Shown here: piece after piece, positions 12,654 to 13,724 of the stretch | How the letters are laid out: every line of letters starts with the position of its first letter | Numbering within the stretch: position 1 is the first letter of the stretch | Origin: an uncultured Oscillospiraceae bacterium | GTDB taxonomy: Bacteria; Bacillota; Clostridia; Oscillospirales; Oscillospiraceae | Direction of reading: 5' to 3' | Assembly: GCA_900759385.1 (NCBI GenBank) | Contig: CAAEUZ010000008.1 | Location: forward strand, 1 to 13,724 | Length of the DNA stretch: 13,724 bases | Notes under the pieces: model-generated | What the model was told of the DNA's origin: nothing | The model's input: only the letters and a program-made list of their open reading frames with translations | Database searches by the model: none | Made by a program: the position numbers and the translations under genes

Positions 12654-13217
12654 ATGATTTCTGCAGGCGATTTCAGGAACGGCGTCACCTTTGAGATGGA
12701 CGGCCAGGTCATGCAGGTCGTCGAGTTCCAGCACGTCAAGCCCGGCAAGGGCGCGGCGTTTGTCCGCACCAAGATGAAGAACGTCATCACCGGTGCGGTC
12801 GTTGAGACCAGCTTCAACCCCACCGCAAAGTTCGAAGAGGCCACCATCGAGCGCAAGACCATGGAGTACAGCTACGCCGACGGCAACCTCTACTACTTCA
12901 TGGACCCCGAGAGCTACGAGCTCATCCCCATCGACGAGAGCCTGCTCGGCGACAGCTTCAAGTTCGTCACCGAGAATATGCCCTGCGTGGTCATGAGCTA
13001 CAAGGGCAAGGTCTTCGCCGTTGAGCCGCCCAACTTCGTCGAGCTCACCGTCACCCAGACCGACCCCGGCTTCGCCGGCAACACCGCCACCAACGCCACC
13101 AAGCCCGCCACCGTCGAGACCGGCGCCACCGTCAAGGTGCCCCTGTTCATCAACGAGGGCGACCGCATCAAGATAGACACCCGCTCCGGCGAGTATCTTG
13201 AGCGCGCCAAGGGCTGA
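12654..13217 (+). CDS. efp: Translation elongation factor P
   Basis: EF-P binds beside the peptidyl-tRNA on stalled ribosomes and restores peptide-bond formation at proline runs. ATG 12654 has AGGAGGA six bases upstream. The 187 residues are the standard length and the three beta-barrel domains are intact: N-terminal KOW-like (1-64), OB domain II (about 65-127) and OB domain III (about 130-187, ending INEGDRIKIDTRSGEYLERAKG-like consensus). The loop HVKPGKGAA carries K32, the position that is modified in other bacteria (lysylated in Escherichia coli, 5-aminopentanol in Bacillus subtilis). No modifying enzyme is seen here. Codon use is strongly biased (few ATA codons), as expected for a highly expressed gene. 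It is followed 19 bases later by the CD1247-like gene. Confidence 0.98.
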   Translation: MISAGDFRNGVTFEMDGQVMQVVEFQHVKPGKGAAFVRTKMKNVITGAVVETSFNPTAKFEEATIERKTMEYSYADGNLYYFMDPESYELIPIDESLLGDSFKFVTENMPCVVMSYKGKVFAVEPPNFVELTVTQTDPGFAGNTATNATKPATVETGATVKVPLFINEGDRIKIDTRSGEYLERAKG

Positions 13218-13236
13218 AATCCAGGAGGACTATAAT

Positions 13237-13724
13237 ATGAACACTTCCGAAAAGGTCGCTTACGTCAAGGGCCTGGCCGAAGGCCTGGGCTATGACAACA
13301 CCAGCAAAGAGGGGAAGATCCTCGCCGCCATACTCGACATACTCGAGGATGTCGCCCACGACATAGAGGACCTGGAGGAAAACGCCTGGGACCTCGGCGA
13401 GGCCATCGACCAGGTCAGCGACGACCTGAGCGATATGGAGGAGTTCGTCTACGACCTCGACGACGAGGACGATGATGACGATGAGGATGACGACGAGTGC
13501 GGCGGATGCTGCGGCTGCTGTGAGGACGACGAGGACCTCGACGAGTACGAGGAACCCACCTTTTACGAGGTGACCTGCCCCGCCTGCGACAACACCATCA
13601 CCATCGACGAGGACGTGCTTGACCTCGGCTCCATCCAGTGCCCGAACTGCGGCGAGACGCTCGAGTTCGAGGGTATCGAAGGTGAAGACGAAGAGGATCC
13701 GGACGAAGAGGGATACACAAAAGA
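13237..13724 (+). CDS. CD1247-like zinc-ribbon protein (partial, runs off the window)
   Basis: ATG 13237 has AGGAGG (13223-13228) eight bases upstream. 162 codons are visible with no stop, so the C-terminus is missing. The N-terminal ~55 residues (MNTSEKVAYVKGLAEGLGYD, then a helix with AAILDILEDVAHDIEDLEE) match the N-terminal domain of the Clostridioides protein CD1247, which is commonly encoded after efp in Clostridia. A very acidic stretch (about 74-87) leads to a Cys cluster (C88, C91, C92, C94, C95) and another acidic stretch. A zinc ribbon follows: C114/C117 and C135/C138 (CPAC and CPNC). The visible end is again acidic. The function is unknown; a role in translation or stress is only suggested by its neighbour efp. 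Confidence 0.85.
   Translation, partial: MNTSEKVAYVKGLAEGLGYDNTSKEGKILAAILDILEDVAHDIEDLEENAWDLGEAIDQVSDDLSDMEEFVYDLDDEDDDDDEDDDECGGCCGCCEDDEDLDEYEEPTFYEVTCPACDNTITIDEDVLDLGSIQCPNCGETLEFEGIEGEDEEDPDEEGYTK

Overview
The window looks like chromosomal DNA from a GC-rich gut-type member of the Clostridia, most likely Oscillospiraceae-like. The support is: elongation factor P followed directly by a CD1247-type zinc-ribbon protein; a DacF/PBP5-like D,D-carboxypeptidase; a GerMN lipoprotein and a spore-photoproduct-lyase-family radical SAM protein, as in spore-forming lineages; strong AGGAGG-type ribosome binding sites; and a dispersed palindrome of a kind seen in such genomes. The genus cannot be fixed from sequence alone. 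I support fifteen protein genes (one partial), five sigma-A-like promoters, a few terminators and several non-coding repeats. I see no rRNA, tRNA, CRISPR array, transposase or phage gene.

Left part (1-3234). Bases 1-526 hold no gene: three tandem copies of a roughly 107-base unit with an internal hairpin, then a run of small palindromes, ending in a strong terminator for a leftward two-TM protein of unknown function (527-1312). A rightward lipoprotein with S-layer-homology repeats (1685-2824) follows. Both have recognisable promoters. Bases 2825-3234 are non-coding and rich in hairpins.

Centre (3235-10487). A leftward D-alanyl-D-alanine carboxypeptidase with an unusually long basic, proline-rich cytoplasmic tail diverges from a compact rightward cluster: a short ComEA-like HhH protein, an OmpR-type response regulator, a sensor kinase, a GerMN lipoprotein, an SPL-family radical SAM protein, an Xaa-Pro peptidase and a small membrane-anchored protein. 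The first four overlap by 20, 4 and 4 bases, so they are almost certainly co-translated. The kinase/regulator pair followed by a GerMN lipoprotein has the same make-up as actinobacterial MtrA-MtrB-LpqB, and the divergent carboxypeptidase suggests an envelope-related role (inference).

Right part (10424-13724). A leftward pair (membrane-anchored XRE regulator, then a lipoprotein) ends by overlapping the 3' end of the small rightward gene by 64 bases. A nested inverted repeat over the regulator's promoter looks like an operator. A rightward secreted or anchored protein of unknown function follows, then a well-formed promoter driving efp and the CD1247-like gene, which runs off the window. The accessory genes sit between the peptidase and efp, two genes commonly adjacent in Firmicutes.
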